Source: Meridianimarinicoccus aquatilis (GTDB taxonomy: Bacteria; Pseudomonadota; Alphaproteobacteria; Rhodobacterales; Rhodobacteraceae). From it: a stretch of 64,000 nucleotides of DNA. Location of the stretch: assembly GCF_004358675.1 (NCBI RefSeq), contig NZ_SMZO01000012.1, positions 39,033 through 103,032 of the forward strand, read 5' to 3'. The translations under genes and the position numbers were made by a program. Each line of letters begins with the position of its first letter. Position 1 is the first letter of the stretch. The notes beneath the pieces are model-generated. The model was not told the origin of the DNA. It searched no databases and saw nothing but the letters and a program-made list of their open reading frames with translations. Shown here piece after piece: positions 34,047 to 44,160 of the stretch.

Positions 34047-37000
34047 ATGCCCAAACGTACCGACCTCTCCTCCATCATGATTATCGGCGCGGGACCCATC
34101 ATCATCGGGCAGGCCTGCGAATTCGACTATTCGGGCGCACAAGCCTGTAAGGCGCTACGCGAAGAAGGCTATCGCGTCATTCTTGTAAACTCCAATCCAG
34201 CGACGATCATGACAGATCCGGGCCTGGCCGACGCGACGTATATCGAACCGATCACGCCTGAAGTCGTTGCCAAGATCATCGAAAAGGAACGGCCCGACGC
34301 GTTGTTGCCGACGATGGGCGGACAAACCGGCCTGAACACAGCTTTGAGTCTTGCGGACATGGGCATTCTCGAAAAATTCAACGTCGAGCTGATTGGCGCG
34401 AACCGCGAAGCCATCGAAATGGCCGAAGATCGGAAGCTGTTCCGTGAGGCGATGGACCGGATCGGGCTTGAAAACCCTGTCGCTACGATTGCCACCGACA
34501 TGGATCAATGTATGGCGGCCCTTGAAACAGTGGGGCTTCCGGCGATCATCCGCCCGGCCTTCACGCTGGGCGGCACCGGCGGCGGCGTGGCGTATAACCG
34601 CGAAGATTATGAATACTTCTGCCGGACCGGCCTTGATGCGTCGCCCGTGGGTCAGATCCTGATCGACGAGTCGCTGCTTGGCTGGAAAGAATTCGAGATG
34701 GAAGTTGTGCGCGACAAGGCGGACAATTGCATCATCGTTTGTTCCATCGAAAACGTCGACCCAATGGGCGTGCATACTGGCGACAGCATCACGGTAGCCC
34801 CGGCGCTGACGCTGACGGACAAAGAATACCAGATCATGCGCAACGGCTCCATCGCTGTGTTGCGCGAAATCGGCGTCGAGACCGGAGGATCAAACGTTCA
34901 GTGGGCGATCAATCCGGAAAACGGCCGTATGGTTGTGATCGAGATGAACCCGCGCGTGTCGCGGTCTTCGGCTCTGGCCTCCAAGGCCACTGGCTTCCCC
35001 ATCGCGAAAATCGCTGCCAAGCTGGCCGTGGGGTACACACTGGATGAACTGGACAACGACATCACAGGCGTGACGCCTGCCAGCTTTGAGCCGACAATCG
35101 ATTACGTTGTCACCAAGATCCCGCGTTTTGCTTTTGAAAAATTCCCCGGCGCCACGGCTGAACTTTCCACGGCCATGAAGTCTGTGGGCGAAGCGATGGC
35201 CGTTGGCCGCACGTTCCACGAGAGCATGCAAAAAGCGCTGGCTTCGATGGAAACCGGCCTGACCGGCTTTGACGACATTGAAATTCCGGGCGCAGAAGAC
35301 GATGCAACGCGCCACGCAGCCGTCATCAAGGCAATCAGTCAACAAACCCCGGACCGCATCCGCCTTATCGCCCAAGCCATGCGCCATGGCCTGAGTAACG
35401 AAGAGATTCAGGGGGCCACAGCGTTTGATCCATGGTTCCTTGACCGTATCCGCGAAATCATCGATGCCGAGGCGCAAATCCGAAGAGACGGCCTGCCACT
35501 GGACGCAACCGGGCTGAGACAGCTTAAGATGCTGGGCTTCACTGACGCGCGACTTGGGCACCTGACGGGCCGCGACGAAGACCAGGTCCGCCGCGCGCGC
35601 CACAATCTTGGCGTAAACGCTGTTTTCAAGCGGATCGATACCTGCGCCGCCGAATTCGAAGCGCAAACTCCGTACATGTATTCCACATATGAAAGCCCCG
35701 TCATGGGCGATGTGGAGTGCGAAGCGCGCCCAAGCGACCGCAAGAAGGTCGTGATCCTTGGTGGTGGTCCCAACCGGATCGGTCAGGGGATCGAGTTTGA
35801 TTACTGCTGCTGTCACGCCTGCTATGCGCTGACCGAAGCGGGCTATGAAACCATCATGGTCAACTGCAACCCGGAGACGGTCAGCACCGACTATGACACG
35901 TCAGATCGGCTGTATTTTGAACCGCTGACCTTTGAGCACGTGATGGAAATCCTGCGGGTGGAACAATCCAAAGGAACGTTGCACGGCGTGATCGTGCAAT
36001 TCGGCGGCCAAACGCCGCTGAAATTGGCGCGCGCGCTTGAGGCCGCGAACATCCCGATCCTTGGCACGACACCGGACGCCATCGACCTTGCAGAAGACCG
36101 GGAACGTTTCCAGAGCCTTGTGAACAAGCTTGAGCTCAAGCAGCCCCACAACGCCATTGCCTCCACCGATGCGCAAGCCATGGCCGCCGCCGAAGAGATC
36201 GGCTACCCTCTGGTGATCCGACCCTCTTATGTTCTGGGTGGCCGAGCGATGGAAATTGTCCGCGACACCGCGCATCTGGAACGCTACATCGCTGAGGCGG
36301 TTGTTGTGTCCGGCTCATCGCCGGTTTTGCTCGATAGCTATCTGTCTGGCGCAGTCGAAGTCGATGTCGATGCGCTGTGCGACGGGGTCGATGTCCATGT
36401 GGCGGGGATCATGCAGCACATCGAAGAAGCTGGCGTGCATTCTGGCGACAGCGCCTGTTCGTTGCCGCCTTACTCGCTGCCTGCGGACATCATCGCCGGG
36501 ATCGAGCAGCAGACACGCGCGCTTGCGCTCAGCCTTGGGGTTGTCGGGCTGATGAACGTACAATTCGCTGTCAAAGACGGCGATATATACCTCATCGAAG
36601 TCAACCCGCGCGCCTCGCGTACCGTGCCGTTCGTCGCAAAGGCCGTCGGGGCCCCGATTGCTGCAATCGCTGCCCGCTTGATGGCCGGAGAGAAGCTGAC
36701 CAATTTCGACATTCCCGCAATGCCGACCGACCGTTTTGCAGTGAAGGAAGCGGTTCTTCCCTTTGCCCGTTTCCAAGGTGTCGATACCCTGCTTGGGCCG
36801 GAAATGCGCTCGACCGGCGAAGTCATGGGATCGGACGCAGATTTCCATCTCGCCTTTCTGAAAGCCCAGATGGGAGCCGGAACGGAATTGCCGACGTCTG
36901 GCACGGTGTTCCTGTCGATCAAACCGGAAGACAAGACCGCGCAACTTGTGGAAACGGCGCGCACGCTTCGTGAGATCGGGTTCAGCATTCTTGCCACTGA

Positions 37001-37286
37001 AGGCACTCGCGCCTTCCTTGCAGAACACGACGTCGAATCGACACGTGTGAACAAGGTCTACGAGGGACGCCCGAACATCGTTGATGTGATGAAAGATGGT
37101 AGCATCACATTGGTCATGAACACGACCGAAGGAGCGCAAGCGGTGGAAGACAGCCGGTCCATGCGCAATGTGGCGCTTATGGATCGCATTCCGTATTTTA
37201 CAACGCTTGCTGCTTCGCACGCGGCCGCCCTTGCGATGAAGGCACGGGGTGAACGCGAAATCGGGGTCAAGAGCCTGCAAAGCTGA
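34047..37286 (+). CDS. carB: Carbamoyl-phosphate synthase large subunit
   Basis: CarB makes carbamoyl phosphate from bicarbonate, ammonia and two ATP for arginine and pyrimidine synthesis. The 1079-residue protein starts [30 protein letters not shown] and has two homologous ATP-grasp halves. The first contains [16 protein letters not shown] and the second [14 protein letters not shown]. The second half opens with [26 protein letters not shown]-terminal MGS-like allosteric domain begins near [21 protein letters not shown]. The frame is open upstream to 33726 but that part is not homologous. The small subunit carA is not in the window. Confidence 0.96.
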   Translation: MPKRTDLSSIMIIGAGPIIIGQACEFDYSGAQACKALREEGYRVILVNSNPATIMTDPGLADATYIEPITPEVVAKIIEKERPDALLPTMGGQTGLNTALSLADMGILEKFNVELIGANREAIEMAEDRKLFREAMDRIGLENPVATIATDMDQCMAALETVGLPAIIRPAFTLGGTGGGVAYNREDYEYFCRTGLDASPVGQILIDESLLGWKEFEMEVVRDKADNCIIVCSIENVDPMGVHTGDSITVAPALTLTDKEYQIMRNGSIAVLREIGVETGGSNVQWAINPENGRMVVIEMNPRVSRSSALASKATGFPIAKIAAKLAVGYTLDELDNDITGVTPASFEPTIDYVVTKIPRFAFEKFPGATAELSTAMKSVGEAMAVGRTFHESMQKALASMETGLTGFDDIEIPGAEDDATRHAAVIKAISQQTPDRIRLIAQAMRHGLSNEEIQGATAFDPWFLDRIREIIDAEAQIRRDGLPLDATGLRQLKMLGFTDARLGHLTGRDEDQVRRARHNLGVNAVFKRIDTCAAEFEAQTPYMYSTYESPVMGDVECEARPSDRKKVVILGGGPNRIGQGIEFDYCCCHACYALTEAGYETIMVNCNPETVSTDYDTSDRLYFEPLTFEHVMEILRVEQSKGTLHGVIVQFGGQTPLKLARALEAANIPILGTTPDAIDLAEDRERFQSLVNKLELKQPHNAIASTDAQAMAAAEEIGYPLVIRPSYVLGGRAMEIVRDTAHLERYIAEAVVVSGSSPVLLDSYLSGAVEVDVDALCDGVDVHVAGIMQHIEEAGVHSGDSACSLPPYSLPADIIAGIEQQTRALALSLGVVGLMNVQFAVKDGDIYLIEVNPRASRTVPFVAKAVGAPIAAIAARLMAGEKLTNFDIPAMPTDRFAVKEAVLPFARFQGVDTLLGPEMRSTGEVMGSDADFHLAFLKAQMGAGTELPTSGTVFLSIKPEDKTAQLVETARTLREIGFSILATEGTRAFLAEHDVESTRVNKVYEGRPNIVDVMKDGSITLVMNTTEGAQAVEDSRSMRNVALMDRIPYFTTLAASHAAALAMKARGEREIGVKSLQS

Positions 37287-37356
37287 GAAGCCGTGCAAGA
37301 GCTTTCCAGCAGGGTCGAATGCCGCTAGGCTTTTCGGAACAATGAAAGGAAAAACG

Positions 37357-37431
37357 ATGCGAGCAGTTCTGATCCTATCCCTTTTGGCAACGCTGTCGGC
37401 TTGTGGCGTGCCACTTGTCCCCGGCATCTGA
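37357..37431 (+). CDS. Micro-lipoprotein, 24 residues
   Basis: A tiny frame, MRAVLILSLLATLSACGVPLVPGI, that is a bare lipoprotein signal: basic start, hydrophobic run, lipobox LSAC, then eight residues. AAGGA lies 7 bases before the ATG. It starts 70 bases after carB. Similar mini-lipoproteins (entericidin-like in size) occur in this group; mature function is unknown. An alternative ATG at 37342 adds MKGKT. Confidence 0.6.
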   Translation: MRAVLILSLLATLSACGVPLVPGI

Positions 37432-37648
37432 TGAAAAATGTCAGCATAACAGGTACGGCGCCTTAAGACGTCCGTTACAAACTACGGATAGACCTGACCC
37501 TGCCAAACATGTGGCGGGTGACGAGTGCGCGGGTTGCGGGGTCTGGCAGTGCCAGACCCTTGCGCGTATCGGGGGGCAGGTCAGGGCCTTTGATCCTGAA
37601 TCCGAACGCACCACGACAGCAGCGGCGGTTCGATAGACTTTTTCGGGT

Positions 37649-38587
37649 TCACTCTGCGAAGTAATCTTCGTCCACCGAGCGGATCACATAGACTTGCCGC
37701 GCTCGCACGCCGACTTCATGCGCAATCATCAGCCGCGCAAGTCGGTCGCCGTTTATCAAAACGACACGCTGCTGCACTCTGTGCACATAATCCCGGGCTG
37801 GCTTAGAGAAGTCCGAAGTGGTCACAAAGACGCCTTTGGACGCGCCTTCCCCTGTCAACGACCCGATGAATGCCTGCAATGCTTCCCGCCCGATCTTGTT
37901 TTCCGGGGCGTAGCGTTTTGCCTGAATATAGACGGCATCAAGACCAAGCGCATCTTCGTCGATGATCCCGTCAATACCGCCATCACCCGATTGCGCCGTT
38001 TCGCGGTACATGGAGTCGGCGCCACCACCGTAACCCATGGCGCGGAGCAGATCGAGGATCAGGCGCTCAAAGCGGGTCGGAGAAAGACCAAGAACTTCTT
38101 GCAACAAAGCATCAGAAAGCTCGGCTTCTATGGTGCGGGCGGCAGTCGCGATGACCTCTTCAGGCGTCAGAGAGGTCTTATTGATCGAACTTTTTGACAG
38201 AGTGTCATTTACCGGAAGGCCCGTGTCCCCGTCGGCAGGCGCTTGAGACCGCTCTTTCCAAGTCTTAAAGCCGTCGAACTGCGTCAGGACCTCATTGTCG
38301 ATCCGGTCGGGACATTGCTGCAAAAGCTCCCGCCCCCGTTGTGTGATGACGTGGAGGTTTCGCTTGGGCGACGTAAGAAGATCGGCCTTCGACAGATAGG
38401 TACGCGCCCAGTGGACACGGCTGGCGATGATCGTAACCCGGCCACTTGGAAGCAGTTCGGCGGCCTCTTCATCGGTTATTTCGAACTGGGATTGAACTGT
38501 TGGGAGCACTTCCGAAACGTTCCGCGCGCCATCAGCAAAGGCCTGCAAGACAGTGCGCATGAGCGATTCATAATCTGGAATTGCCAC
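37649..38587 (-). CDS. Mrr-type restriction endonuclease
   Basis: A 312-residue type IV (methylation-dependent) restriction enzyme. The N-terminal Mrr_N winged-helix region starts IPDYESLMRTVLQAF. The C-terminal Mrr_cat PD-(D/E)xK domain has FERLILDLLRAMGYGG, then GDGGIDGIIDEDALGLDAVYIQAKRY, giving Asp206, Gln222 and Lys224 as the likely active site. The GTG at 38587 is the start because the longer frame overlaps dxs. It lies 7 bases after the dxs stop and is probably co-transcribed with the isoprenoid operon. No methyltransferase is nearby, as expected for a modified-DNA cutter. Confidence 0.85.
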   Translation of the reverse strand: MAIPDYESLMRTVLQAFADGARNVSEVLPTVQSQFEITDEEAAELLPSGRVTIIASRVHWARTYLSKADLLTSPKRNLHVITQRGRELLQQCPDRIDNEVLTQFDGFKTWKERSQAPADGDTGLPVNDTLSKSSINKTSLTPEEVIATAARTIEAELSDALLQEVLGLSPTRFERLILDLLRAMGYGGGADSMYRETAQSGDGGIDGIIDEDALGLDAVYIQAKRYAPENKIGREALQAFIGSLTGEGASKGVFVTTSDFSKPARDYVHRVQQRVVLINGDRLARLMIAHEVGVRARQVYVIRSVDEDYFAE

Positions 38588-38594
38588 GCGTCCG

Positions 38595-40523
38595 CTATCC
38601 CCTCGCCGCGCCGAGGCGTTCCACGCCCAGCACATCCAGCACTTTGGCTTCGATATCTTCGGCGTTCATGCCTGCAACCGCGTACATGTCGGCGGGGCCA
38701 GCTTGGTCAATGAATATGTCCGGAAAGACCATGGAACGGTATTTCAGGCCCCGATCAAACACGCCTTCATCCGCCAAAAGTTGCGCGACGTGGCTGCCAA
38801 AACCGCCGATTGCGCCCTCTTCCACGGTGATCAGCGCTTCGTGATCGGCGGCAAGCTGCAAGATCAGGTCACGGTCCAGCGGCTTGGCAAAGCGCGCATC
38901 AGCCACAGTCGGGGTGATGCCCCGTGCCGCAAGCGACTCTGCCGCCTTTTCAACTTCGGACAAGCGCGCGCCGAACGACAGGATCGCAACGCCCTTACCC
39001 TGCCGGATCATCCGGCCCTTGCCAATTTCCAGTGGCACGCCGCGTTCCGGCATTTCGACGCCGACACCTTCGCCCCGCGGAAACCGGAAGGCGCTTGGCC
39101 CATCATCATAGGCCGCTGCGGTGGCCACCATGTGGGTCAGTTCAGCTTCGTCAGCCGCAGCCATGACGACAAACCCCGGCAGGTTCGCAAGAAACGCGAT
39201 GTCGAACGCACCGGCATGGGTCGGGCCATCGGCCCCCACAAGACCAGCCCGGTCAATTGCAAACCGCACGGGCAGGCGTTGAATGGCAACATCGTGCACC
39301 ACCTGATCATAGCCGCGCTGCAGGAAGGTGGAGTACATGGCGCAGAAAGGTTTCAGCCCACCCGCCGCCAAACCAGCGGCAAAGGTCACACCATGCTGCT
39401 CCGCAATGCCCACATCAAAGCAACGAGACGGATAGCGTTCGGCAAACAGGTTCAGGCCGGTGCCATCCGGCATGGCCGCAGTCACGGCCGCAATCCGGTC
39501 ATCAGCGGCAGCTTCGGCCAGCAATGCATCAGCAAAAACGCGTGTATAACTAGGCGCGTTGGACGGTGCCTTTTTTTGCGCGCCTGTGACGACATCAAAC
39601 TTGGCGGTCGCATGCCCCTTGTCGGCGCGGTCTTCGGCGGGAGCATACCCTTTGCCCTTACGGGTAATGGCGTGGATCAGGATTGGGCCTGTGGCCCTTT
39701 CCTTGACGGTGCGCAAAACCGGCAAGAGTTGGTCCATGTCATGCCCGTCGATCGGGCCAAGATAGGAAAAGCCCAACTCTTCGAACATCGTGCCGCCGAC
39801 GGTCAGATGCTTGAGCATGTCCTTGGCCCGGCGCGCGCCTTCTTGAAACGGAGGCGGCAGAAGACTGACCGCACCTTTGGCGGCTGATTTGAACTCTTGG
39901 AACGGCGCACCGGCATAAAGCCGCGATAGGTACGAGGACAGCGCCCCAACCGGCGGCGCGATCGACATTTCATTGTCGTTCAGGATTACGATCAAACGGC
40001 GCTTCAGGTGACCAGCATTGTTCAGCGCCTCAAACGCCATGCCCGCTGACATGGCGCCATCGCCAATCACCGCGATTGCATCGCCAAGTCCCTCGGGCGG
40101 TGCGCCGCCCAAGTCCCGCGCCACAGAAAATCCAAGCGCCGCAGAAATTGACGTCGACGAATGCGCCGCGCCAAACGGATCGTAGGGCGACTCGGCTCGT
40201 TTGGTGAACCCGGACAGCCCGCCCTTTTGGCGCAGGGTGCGGATACGGTCACGGCGACCCGTCAGGATCTTGTGAGGGTAGCATTGGTGACCCACATCCC
40301 AGATCACCTTGTCGCGGGGGGTGTCGAACACGGCGTGCAAAGCGACGGTCAATTCGACCACGCCCAACCCCGCACCCAGGTGCCCGCCAGTGACGGAAAC
40401 GGCACTGATCGTCTCAGCGCGCAGTTCGTCTGCAACCTGGCTCAGCTGTGCATCAGATAACCGCTTCATATCGGCGGGTGTGTTGATCTGGTCCAACAGG
40501 GGCGTATTGGGTCGGTCTGTCAT
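38595..40523 (-). CDS. dxs: 1-deoxy-D-xylulose-5-phosphate synthase
   Basis: Dxs condenses pyruvate and glyceraldehyde 3-phosphate, the first step of the MEP isoprenoid route, using thiamine diphosphate. The 642-residue protein has [37 protein letters not shown], the ThDP motif [21 protein letters not shown] to [14 protein letters not shown], and the transketolase pyrimidine domain with [27 protein letters not shown] precedes the ATG at 40523. It follows ispA, so a committed-step and a prenyl-chain enzyme are expressed together. Confidence 0.96.
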   Translation of the reverse strand: MTDRPNTPLLDQINTPADMKRLSDAQLSQVADELRAETISAVSVTGGHLGAGLGVVELTVALHAVFDTPRDKVIWDVGHQCYPHKILTGRRDRIRTLRQKGGLSGFTKRAESPYDPFGAAHSSTSISAALGFSVARDLGGAPPEGLGDAIAVIGDGAMSAGMAFEALNNAGHLKRRLIVILNDNEMSIAPPVGALSSYLSRLYAGAPFQEFKSAAKGAVSLLPPPFQEGARRAKDMLKHLTVGGTMFEELGFSYLGPIDGHDMDQLLPVLRTVKERATGPILIHAITRKGKGYAPAEDRADKGHATAKFDVVTGAQKKAPSNAPSYTRVFADALLAEAAADDRIAAVTAAMPDGTGLNLFAERYPSRCFDVGIAEQHGVTFAAGLAAGGLKPFCAMYSTFLQRGYDQVVHDVAIQRLPVRFAIDRAGLVGADGPTHAGAFDIAFLANLPGFVVMAAADEAELTHMVATAAAYDDGPSAFRFPRGEGVGVEMPERGVPLEIGKGRMIRQGKGVAILSFGARLSEVEKAAESLAARGITPTVADARFAKPLDRDLILQLAADHEALITVEEGAIGGFGSHVAQLLADEGVFDRGLKYRSMVFPDIFIDQAGPADMYAVAGMNAEDIEAKVLDVLGVERLGAARG

Positions 40524-40570
40524 CTCGGGCTCCTCCCCGGTTGGCGCCCGCCCATGCGGCACGGCACCCT

Positions 40571-41437
40571 TCAGTATTGGCGGGAGATAACGAAACGCGC
40601 CGCGTGCCGCAAGGTTTCCGCCTTGTTGCCAAAGGGGGCAAGCGCCTCGCAGGCCTCTTCGACCAAGTCGGCAGCGCGGCGGCGGGCAGGTTCAAGCCCG
40701 AGCAGGCTGACAAACGTTGCTTTCCCAGCCGCGTCATCTTTGCGAAGCCGCTTTCCGGCAGCGTCCGGATCTCCTTCAACATCAAGGATGTCGTCCGCAA
40801 TTTGAAAGGCAAGCCCCAGCGCAGATGCATAAGCCGTCAGGGGCGCAAGATCAGCCCCCGCCATCCTTGCCCCTGCTTCGGCCGACCAACCGATCAGTGC
40901 GCCTGTCTTATTCGCCTGCAATTCGGTGATTTGGCCGAGGTTGAGCGGCGCCGCAGCCGTTTCTGCGGCGATGTCCTGCGCTTGCCCCAGAACCATCCCG
41001 GCCACACCCGAGGCCCGCGCCAGACTGGCCACAAGATCAAGACGCCGCTCGGGCAGCAAGCTTTGCGGCCGCGTAAGCAATTCAAAAGCCAGCGTTTGAA
41101 GGGCATCACCGACCAGAACTGCCGTTCCCTCATCCCAAGCCTTGTGAACCGTGGGTTGACCCCGACGCAGATCATCATCGTCCATGCAGGGCAAGTCGTC
41201 GTGCACAAGAGAGTAGGCATGAAGCGCTTCGATCGCCGTTGCGGGCCATATGGCAACCGATGCGTCGATCCCAAACAAGGCCGCGCTTTCAAGCACCAAG
41301 AATCCACGCAGCCGTTTGCCACCGCGTGTCGCGTACGCCATGCCGTCAACGACCGGAACAGGGGCTTGGCCAGACAGCACGTCGTCGAAACAAGCTTGAA
41401 CTTCGGCAGCGGCTGCCGCCAACGCTGCGTCGAACAT
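40571..41437 (-). CDS. ispA: Farnesyl diphosphate synthase (short-chain polyprenyl synthetase)
   Basis: IspA builds geranyl and farnesyl diphosphate from IPP and DMAPP. The 288-residue protein has the first aspartate-rich motif [17 protein letters not shown] and the second [12 protein letters not shown], plus [18 protein letters not shown]. The DDxxxxD form of the first motif is the bacterial farnesyl type. The ATG at 41437 overlaps the xseB stop (TGATG), which indicates translational coupling. Confidence 0.94.
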   Translation of the reverse strand: MFDAALAAAAAEVQACFDDVLSGQAPVPVVDGMAYATRGGKRLRGFLVLESAALFGIDASVAIWPATAIEALHAYSLVHDDLPCMDDDDLRRGQPTVHKAWDEGTAVLVGDALQTLAFELLTRPQSLLPERRLDLVASLARASGVAGMVLGQAQDIAAETAAAPLNLGQITELQANKTGALIGWSAEAGARMAGADLAPLTAYASALGLAFQIADDILDVEGDPDAAGKRLRKDDAAGKATFVSLLGLEPARRRAADLVEEACEALAPFGNKAETLRHAARFVISRQY

Positions 41438-41679
41438 CACGTGGCGTCGGTCGAAACGGTGCCCTTGGGCTGGCCGGTTTCATCCAGCGTGATCGTCGCA
41501 ACCTTTTCCTCGGCGGACTTCAGGCGCGCCTCGCAATGCGCCTTTAAAAGCGCCCCGCGTTCATAAAGCGAAATCGATTCGTCCAACGCGACTTCCCCCG
41601 CTTCCAAACGGCCAACCACAGTTTCCAATTCAGCCATCGCCGCTTCGAAAGTCATGTCTTCGACGGGTGTGTCACTCAT
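41437..41679 (-). CDS. xseB: Exodeoxyribonuclease VII small subunit
   Basis: XseB binds XseA in a nuclease that degrades single-stranded DNA from both ends. The 80 residues include MTFEAAMAELETVVGRLEAGEVALDESISLYERGALLKAHCEARLKSAEEKV, the whole family signature. It overlaps the upstream deacetylase gene by 4 bases and ispA downstream by one. The large subunit is not nearby; pairing of xseB with ispA and dxs is widespread and is not a functional link. Confidence 0.95.
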   Translation of the reverse strand: MSDTPVEDMTFEAAMAELETVVGRLEAGEVALDESISLYERGALLKAHCEARLKSAEEKVATITLDETGQPKGTVSTDAT

Positions 41680-42632
41680 CGTGCGCCTTCCCTTGCCAAT
41701 TCGCCCCGCGACAGAAGTACGGCCACATGAGCCGATGCAGCCTCTGCCAGCGCGGTCAGGTCATACCCGCCTTCCAGCACCGATACCAGCCGCCCATGGC
41801 ACATCTCTGCAGCCAAATCGCACAGCTGCTCGGTGATCCAAACGAAATCCTCAGTCTCCAGATCAAGCTGTGCCAAGGGGTCGGCACGATGCGCATCAAA
41901 CCCTGCCGAAACAAGGATCAGTTCAGGCCGCGCCGCACGCAAAACCGGAGCGGCTTTAGCGAGAAAGATCTCGCGATAAGCCGACCCATCTGTTCCCGGC
42001 GCCAAGGGCAGATTGGTAATTTGCCCATGCGCACCCCGTTCTTCAACCCGTCCACTGCCGGGATAGAGTGGCGATTGATGCGTCGATACGAACGTTGCCC
42101 GCGCCTCATCCCAAAGCAAATCTTGCGTGCCATTGCCATGATGAACGTCGAAATCAACCACGGCCACGCGCGACAAACCATGTACTTCAAGGGCGTGCTT
42201 TGCCGCAATCGCCACCGTGCCGTAAAGGCAAAACCCCATGGCAGTGTCACGCTCTGCATGGTGGCCGGGCGGTCGCATGGCACAAAACGCATTCTGCGCG
42301 GCGCCGGACATTACGGAATCCACAGCGGCACACGCAGCTCCCGCGCCGCGACGCGCCGCCATTTCCGAACCGGCCATAACATGAGTGTCGGCATCAAGCT
42401 GAGTCCAGCCGGTTTCAGGAATTGCACGTGCAACGCGGGCCAGATACGTCGCCGGATGGCAACGCAATAACGCCTCATCCGTTGCCAGCGGTGCGTCCTG
42501 CCGCTCCAAGGCCACAAATTCAGACGCCCGCAATGCCTGCATCACGGCCGTGTACCGCGCCACCTGTTCGGGATGGCCCTCCGGCATCTCATGCGCGGCA
42601 GCATCGGGATGTGAAAAGAGGATCGTCGTCAT
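41676..42632 (-). CDS. Histone-deacetylase-superfamily hydrolase (AcuC/acetylpolyamine amidohydrolase type)
   Basis: A 318-residue zinc amidohydrolase. RPPGHHAERDTAMGFCLYGTVAIAA carries the catalytic histidine pair, VDFDVHHGNGTQDLLWD the zinc ligands, and SAGFDAHRADPLAQLDLETEDF the third ligand. Bacterial members deacetylate small molecules or protein lysines; the substrate here is unknown. It leads the xseB-ispA-dxs-mrr operon with a 4-base overlap to xseB. The ATG at 42632 sits where a transcript from the predicted promoter would begin. Confidence 0.9.
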   Translation of the reverse strand: MTTILFSHPDAAAHEMPEGHPEQVARYTAVMQALRASEFVALERQDAPLATDEALLRCHPATYLARVARAIPETGWTQLDADTHVMAGSEMAARRGAGAACAAVDSVMSGAAQNAFCAMRPPGHHAERDTAMGFCLYGTVAIAAKHALEVHGLSRVAVVDFDVHHGNGTQDLLWDEARATFVSTHQSPLYPGSGRVEERGAHGQITNLPLAPGTDGSAYREIFLAKAAPVLRAARPELILVSAGFDAHRADPLAQLDLETEDFVWITEQLCDLAAEMCHGRLVSVLEGGYDLTALAEAASAHVAVLLSRGELAREGAR

Positions 42633-42638
42633 CACCGA

Positions 42639-42668
42639 ACTCTAAGCGGATCAGGGCTTCGCACGCAA
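42639..42668 (-). promoter_or_regulatory. Candidate promoter giving a leaderless mRNA
   Basis: Minus strand TTGCGT, 18-base spacer, TAGAGT (42644-42639). The -10 box ends 6 bases before the ATG at 42632, so transcription would begin at or next to the A of the start codon. No Shine-Dalgarno is present. Confidence 0.4.
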
Positions 42669-42752
42669 TCCAGAGAAACCGCTCATTACCCGAACAGGAG
42701 TATCGCGCTGCCACAGGGTGGGACCCGCATCCGCAAAGGCGGGTGTGGGGAC

Positions 42753-42775
42753 ATAAAAATGCCGCCGCAGGCGGC
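42753..42775 (-). terminator. Terminator of petP-petR
   Basis: On the minus strand GCCGCC-TGC-GGCGGC is followed by ATTTTTATG, 15 bases after the petR stop. Confidence 0.8.
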
Positions 42776-42789
42776 TCAATTTGGCAAGA

Positions 42790-43494
42790 TCAGTCACCGA
42801 CCAACATGTAACCGGCACCTCGCACAGTCTGAAGGTAGCGTGGCTGCTTTGGATCAGCTTCTATTTTGCGTCGCAACCGAGTGATTTGCACATCAACCGC
42901 ACGCTCCTGCGCCTGCCCCCCGTCCCGTCCGATTTCCTCCACCAATTGCGCCCTGCTCAACGGCTCGCCTAGACGTGCTGAGAAAATTCGCATCAACTGA
43001 TTTTCTGTCCCTGTCAGGCGAACGATGTCCGTACCGGACCACAATTCGCCCCGGTCAAGGTCATACCGCACCTCGCCAAGCATCAAGACAGATGCGTCAC
43101 CGCTCACCGGTTCAGGCGGCGGCATTCGGCGCAGGATCGCATTGATCCTGAGAAGCAGTTCTTTCGGCTCGAACGGTTTCGGAAGATAATCATCCGCGCC
43201 AGCTTCCAACCCGGCGATCCTGTCGGCGGATTCGCTCTTGGCTGTCAGCAAAAGGATTGGTGTTGCCACTTCTTCGCGCAGGGATCGTGTCAGCTGAATT
43301 CCGTCTTCGCCCGGCATCATGACATCCAGCACAATCAGATCAAATTCCAGACCATCCAGCAGACGGCGGGCATGGGCCGCATCGCGCGCTGCGCTGACCC
43401 AGAAGCCATGCCGCTTCAGAAATTTCTGCAAAAGGCCACGAATGCGTTCATCATCGTCGACAATCAAAAGGTGCGTGTCTGGTAACCCGGTCAT
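42790..43494 (-). CDS. petR: OmpR-type response regulator PetR
   Basis: A 234-residue two-domain regulator. The receiver domain has LLIVDDDERIRGLL, the phospho-acceptor aspartate in DLIVLDVMMPGEDGIQL, and the switch lysine in DDYLPKPFEPKELLLRI. The OmpR winged helix ends RAVDVQITRLRRKIEADPKQPRYLQTVRGAGYMLVGD. In Rhodobacter capsulatus PetR and PetP lie upstream of the bc1 genes; here no pet genes follow. It comes 4 bases after petP with the same orientation. The name rests on pairing and family. Confidence 0.85.
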   Translation of the reverse strand: MTGLPDTHLLIVDDDERIRGLLQKFLKRHGFWVSAARDAAHARRLLDGLEFDLIVLDVMMPGEDGIQLTRSLREEVATPILLLTAKSESADRIAGLEAGADDYLPKPFEPKELLLRINAILRRMPPPEPVSGDASVLMLGEVRYDLDRGELWSGTDIVRLTGTENQLMRIFSARLGEPLSRAQLVEEIGRDGGQAQERAVDVQITRLRRKIEADPKQPRYLQTVRGAGYMLVGD

Positions 43495-43498
43495 CGCT

Positions 43499-43984
43499 TC
43501 ACTCCGCAAGCTGCGCATAGTGGCGACGGATGTCAGGGTCCATCATCGCCTCAAGAACTCTGCGGAACCCGTCCACCGCCTCTGCTCCAGCCATGCGATA
43601 AGCTTGCCGCATTCGGGTCTGCTGTGCGTCCGACAACTTTGATTCCAAAGACAGTCCCGTATCGGTCAGGTACAAGTGGCGTTCGCGCCGGTCCTTTTCC
43701 CCAACCCGCGCCTCAACCAAACCGTCTGCAACCAGGGTCCGCAGAACCCGATTCAACGACTGTTTCGTCACCCCGAGAATCGACAGAAGATTGTTCACCG
43801 TTGTACCTGGACTTCTATTAATAAAGTGCAGCGCCCGATGATGTGCGCGGCCATATTCATGCTCGTCCAGAATACGATCAGGATCAGACGTAAAGCCACG
43901 ATATGCGAAGAACATGGCCTCTATGCCTTGCCGCAGTTGTTCGTCCGTCAGAAACAGCAGTTTTCCGCCGCTTTGTCCGTCCAT
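43499..43984 (-). CDS. petP: MarR-family regulator PetP
   Basis: A 161-residue winged-helix regulator. TVNNLLSILGVTKQSLNRVLRTLVADGLVEARVGEKDRRERHLYLTDTG is the helix-turn-helix and beta wing of MarR proteins. The start at 43984 follows AGGGAGG; a TTG upstream was not used. It is the first gene of petP-petR and is divergent from ilvE, so the 176-base spacer is a natural site of autoregulation. Confidence 0.85.
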   Translation of the reverse strand: MDGQSGGKLLFLTDEQLRQGIEAMFFAYRGFTSDPDRILDEHEYGRAHHRALHFINRSPGTTVNNLLSILGVTKQSLNRVLRTLVADGLVEARVGEKDRRERHLYLTDTGLSLESKLSDAQQTRMRQAYRMAGAEAVDGFRRVLEAMMDPDIRRHYAQLAE

Positions 43985-44048
43985 CGGCCCGGCCCTCCCT
44001 GTCGTCGTTTTGTCCAATCAAACTCCGTACCAACTTACGTCAGCCTTA

Positions 44049-44077
44049 TTGACTTTCCAAGACTCAACAGGTACGCA
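44049..44077 (+). promoter_or_regulatory. Candidate ilvE promoter
   Basis: TTGACT, 17-base spacer, TACGCA. About 25 bases downstream lie a GTCCG-TTT-CGGAC inverted repeat (44102-44114) and a TTGCGCAA palindrome (44120-44127), possible regulator sites. Confidence 0.45.
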
Positions 44078-44160
44078 TGCCCAGATTTTTGGCAATATAT
44101 GGTCCGTTTCGGACATAATTTGCGCAACATTCGAAAACCGACAGGCAGAAGGGAAACGCA

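Noticed and set aside
36315..37427. 370-codon minus-strand frame
   Set aside because: Antisense to carB with no protein-like motifs.
37537..37562. GGGTCTGGCA-G-TGCCAGACCC palindrome as a terminator of carB
   Set aside because: The loop would be one base and no U-run follows on either strand.
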